From Bog-564 sp035509915 (GTDB lineage Bacteria; Actinomycetota; Acidimicrobiia; Acidimicrobiales; UBA8190), in assembly GCA_035509915.1 (NCBI GenBank), contig DATKIB010000044.1, positions 1-6,243 of the forward strand: a DNA stretch of 6,243 nt, read 5' to 3'. Positions 4,792-6,243 of this stretch are shown here, one piece after another. The notes below the pieces were generated by a model, which was given only the letters and a program-made list of their open reading frames with translations, had not been told where the DNA came from and did not search any database. Within the stretch, counting starts at the first letter, position 1. Each line of letters begins with the position of its first letter. The position numbers and the translations under genes were made by a program.

Positions 4792-6189
4792 TTACTTGGA
4801 GAGCCGGACGAGCTCGTCCATGCCCTCTTCGATCCCGCGACGCAGCACGTGGAGGTCGGCGGTCGTGTCGCGGTCGCCCGTGATCCCGAAGGTGACGCTC
4901 CCGTCGTAGGAGAAGATGGCGACCCCGATGCGGATCTGGCCCGCCAGGGGCACGTACGGGTAGGCGCGGATCATTCGCCTGCCTGCGACGTACAGCGGGA
5001 CCTGGGGGCCGGGCACGTTGGTGGTGACGGTGTTGACGTTGTGCTGTGCGACCCTCGTCGCCAGGCGCATCCCCAGCGCGAGGAGCATCGGGGGAGCGAA
5101 GCCCGACAGAGAGGTGAGAGCCTCGCCGGCGACGGCGGCCTTGGAGTCCTTCAGGCCCTCCATCTGCGAGGAGATGGTGCTCAGGCGCTTGGCGGGGTCC
5201 GCTATGCCGATGGGGAGCTCGGCGAACATCGCAGACACCTTGTTCTCGAACGACCCGTCGCCGACGGCCAGGCCGTCTGCCCCGCGTGCGCGCACCGATA
5301 CCGGGACGAGGGTGCGCACGACCCGGTCGACCGGCTCGCCGCGCGACTCGAGCAACGTCCTGAACCCCGAGGTGATCGCGGCGAGCACCACGTCGTTGAA
5401 GGTCCCGCCGAGGCCCTTGCGCACCATCTTCACGTCGTCGACCGTCGTCGAGGCCCACTCGTAGCGCCGGTGCGGACCGAGCGGGCCGTTCAGGCTCGAC
5501 GTAGGGGTCGGCCGGACGACCCCTGCAAGCGACGAAAGGCCCCTCAGCACCTCGCCCAGCTCGGAGAGCGCCCGGCGCGGCACACGCGTGCTCGCGCGCA
5601 GCGCGCGGAACTGCTCGTAGGGGCTCACGGCGAGCCTCGTCACCGCGTCGACGGCGAGGCGCGCTCCCGACGGCGAGGGCTGCGGCGTCCATTCGTCCGC
5701 GACAGGCTCGGACGGGGTGGGGGAGAGGTCCATGATCACGGCCATCAAGTCCGTGCCGGCGACCCCGTCCACCAGGGCGTGGTGGGTCTTGGAGATCATC
5801 GCCCACTGGCGGTCCTCGAGTCCCTCCACCACCCATATCTCCCAGAGGGGCTTGGCCCGGTCGAGCTGCTGGGCCATGACCCTGCCCATGAGCGCGCGCA
5901 GCTCCGCATCGCCCCCGGGCGAGGGCAGCGCCGTGTGGCGCAGGTGGTAGTCGATGCTGAAGTGGGGGTCGTCCACCCACACCGGCCGGCCAAGGTCGAA
6001 CGGGACGGTGCGCACCACCTGCCGGTAGCGGGGCACGAGCGGCATCTTCCCCTGCACCATCGCGACCACGTCTCCGAAGTCCGGCGGCGGGCCCTCGAAG
6101 ATGCCGAGGGACCCAATGTGCATGTGGCTGACGTCGTCCTCGACGTGGAGGAAGGAGGCGTCCAGCGGGCTCAGTCGGTCAGTGCTCAT
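4792..6189 (-). CDS. Wax ester synthase / diacylglycerol acyltransferase (WS/DGAT family)
   Basis: WS/DGAT enzymes transfer an acyl group from acyl-CoA to a fatty alcohol or diacylglycerol, making wax ester or triacylglycerol at the inner membrane and lipid-droplet surface. The 465 residues have the family's usual length and its motifs in order: N-terminal LSPLDASFLHVED (6-18), PLW (114-116), the catalytic HHALVDG (136-142, HHxxxDG), NGPLGPHRR (234-242), FNDVVLA (264-270), LVPVSVR (294-300), NVPGP (391-395) and a final region PYVPLAGQIRIGVAIFSYDG (411-430). Nothing is missing, so an active enzyme is expected. The start is ATG at 6189 with AGGAGG 4 nt upstream. It is the first gene visible in the leftward group, with the patatin-like hydrolase next, which fits neutral-lipid storage and turnover. 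Actinobacteria often carry many WS/DGAT paralogues, so preference for wax or triacylglycerol cannot be read from the sequence. Confidence 0.97.
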   Translation of the reverse strand: MSTDRLSPLDASFLHVEDDVSHMHIGSLGIFEGPPPDFGDVVAMVQGKMPLVPRYRQVVRTVPFDLGRPVWVDDPHFSIDYHLRHTALPSPGGDAELRALMGRVMAQQLDRAKPLWEIWVVEGLEDRQWAMISKTHHALVDGVAGTDLMAVIMDLSPTPSEPVADEWTPQPSPSGARLAVDAVTRLAVSPYEQFRALRASTRVPRRALSELGEVLRGLSSLAGVVRPTPTSSLNGPLGPHRRYEWASTTVDDVKMVRKGLGGTFNDVVLAAITSGFRTLLESRGEPVDRVVRTLVPVSVRARGADGLAVGDGSFENKVSAMFAELPIGIADPAKRLSTISSQMEGLKDSKAAVAGEALTSLSGFAPPMLLALGMRLATRVAQHNVNTVTTNVPGPQVPLYVAGRRMIRAYPYVPLAGQIRIGVAIFSYDGSVTFGITGDRDTTADLHVLRRGIEEGMDELVRLSK

Positions 6190-6193
6190 TGCG

Positions 6194-6199
6194 CCTCCT
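6194..6199 (-). promoter_or_regulatory. Strong Shine-Dalgarno of the WS/DGAT gene
   Basis: CCTCCT on the plus strand reads AGGAGG on the coding strand, 4 nt before the ATG at 6187-6189. It is a near-perfect anti-SD match with a slightly short spacing, and it fixes the start chosen. Confidence 0.75.
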
Positions 6200-6206
6200 G
6201 CTTCCC

Positions 6207-6228
6207 GGGCGGGGCCCCAACCCCGCCC
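6207..6228 (-). other. GC-only hairpin upstream of the WS/DGAT RBS
   Basis: The arms GGGCGGGG (6207-6214) and CCCCGCCC (6221-6228) pair perfectly over 8 bp with a 6-nt loop. The structure ends 7 nt from the AGGAGG. It could be the terminator of a gene beyond the window edge (no T-tract seen) or a 5' leader structure that affects ribosome access. The low complexity of the bases makes chance a real alternative. Confidence 0.35.
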
Positions 6229-6243
6229 TCCTCCGAGCGGCGG

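Noticed and set aside
4697..5980. A 427-codon open frame on the minus strand overlapping the WS/DGAT gene in another frame
   Set aside because: The WS/DGAT frame has every family motif. This frame is Arg/Gly/Pro-rich and starts inside that gene. Its only interest is that it ends in the V-G-R-K-E-P of the proximal tandem-repeat mini-ORF.

Overview
The window is high-GC DNA with dense coding on both strands and frequent GTG starts (four of the five complete genes). These traits, together with a wax ester synthase/diacylglycerol acyltransferase (WS/DGAT) of the mycobacterial/actinobacterial type and an actinobacterial-looking MobF relaxase, suggest an actinobacterium. An environmental lineage such as Acidimicrobiia is possible, but that placement is inference from gene content and not a measured phylogeny.

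The left half reads rightwards. The window opens inside the 3' end of a secreted or prepilin-like protein (1-291). This overlaps by 4 nt a 516-codon gene (288-1838) with a PilX-type N-terminus: a short basic leader, one membrane helix and a QAAE-type motif, followed by a long Ser/Thr/Asn/Gly-rich domain with eight cysteines. The two look like minor-pilin genes of a type IV pilus operon. After 56 nt containing an imperfect inverted repeat comes a 435-aa MobF (TrwC/TraI-type) relaxase (1895-3202). Its three-histidine metal site is intact, it has only one tyrosine pair, and it has no helicase domain.

The right half reads leftwards and converges on the relaxase with only 8 nt between stops. In transcription order it holds a WS/DGAT (6189-4792), a patatin-like phospholipase (4671-3706) and, 9 nt further on, an archaeal-type riboflavin synthase (3696-3211). 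WS/DGAT makes neutral storage lipid and a patatin can hydrolyse acyl lipids, so the first two make a plausible lipid-storage and turnover pair. The riboflavin synthase makes riboflavin by the pentameric archaeal-type enzyme, a paralogue of lumazine synthase, instead of the usual bacterial trimeric RibE.

The most unusual piece of DNA is a 23-bp tandem repeat at 4663-4731, two exact copies plus a decayed third. It duplicates the ribosome binding site and GTG start of the patatin gene. As a result two identical six-codon mini-ORFs, each carrying the next copy's Shine-Dalgarno inside its own codons and stopping 2 nt before the next GTG, lie in series in front of the real start. The second point of interest is the helicase-less relaxase sitting directly behind pilin genes with no visible transfer partners. 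No RNA genes, CRISPR arrays or insertion sequences were seen, and no stretch longer than about 120 nt lacks a gene.
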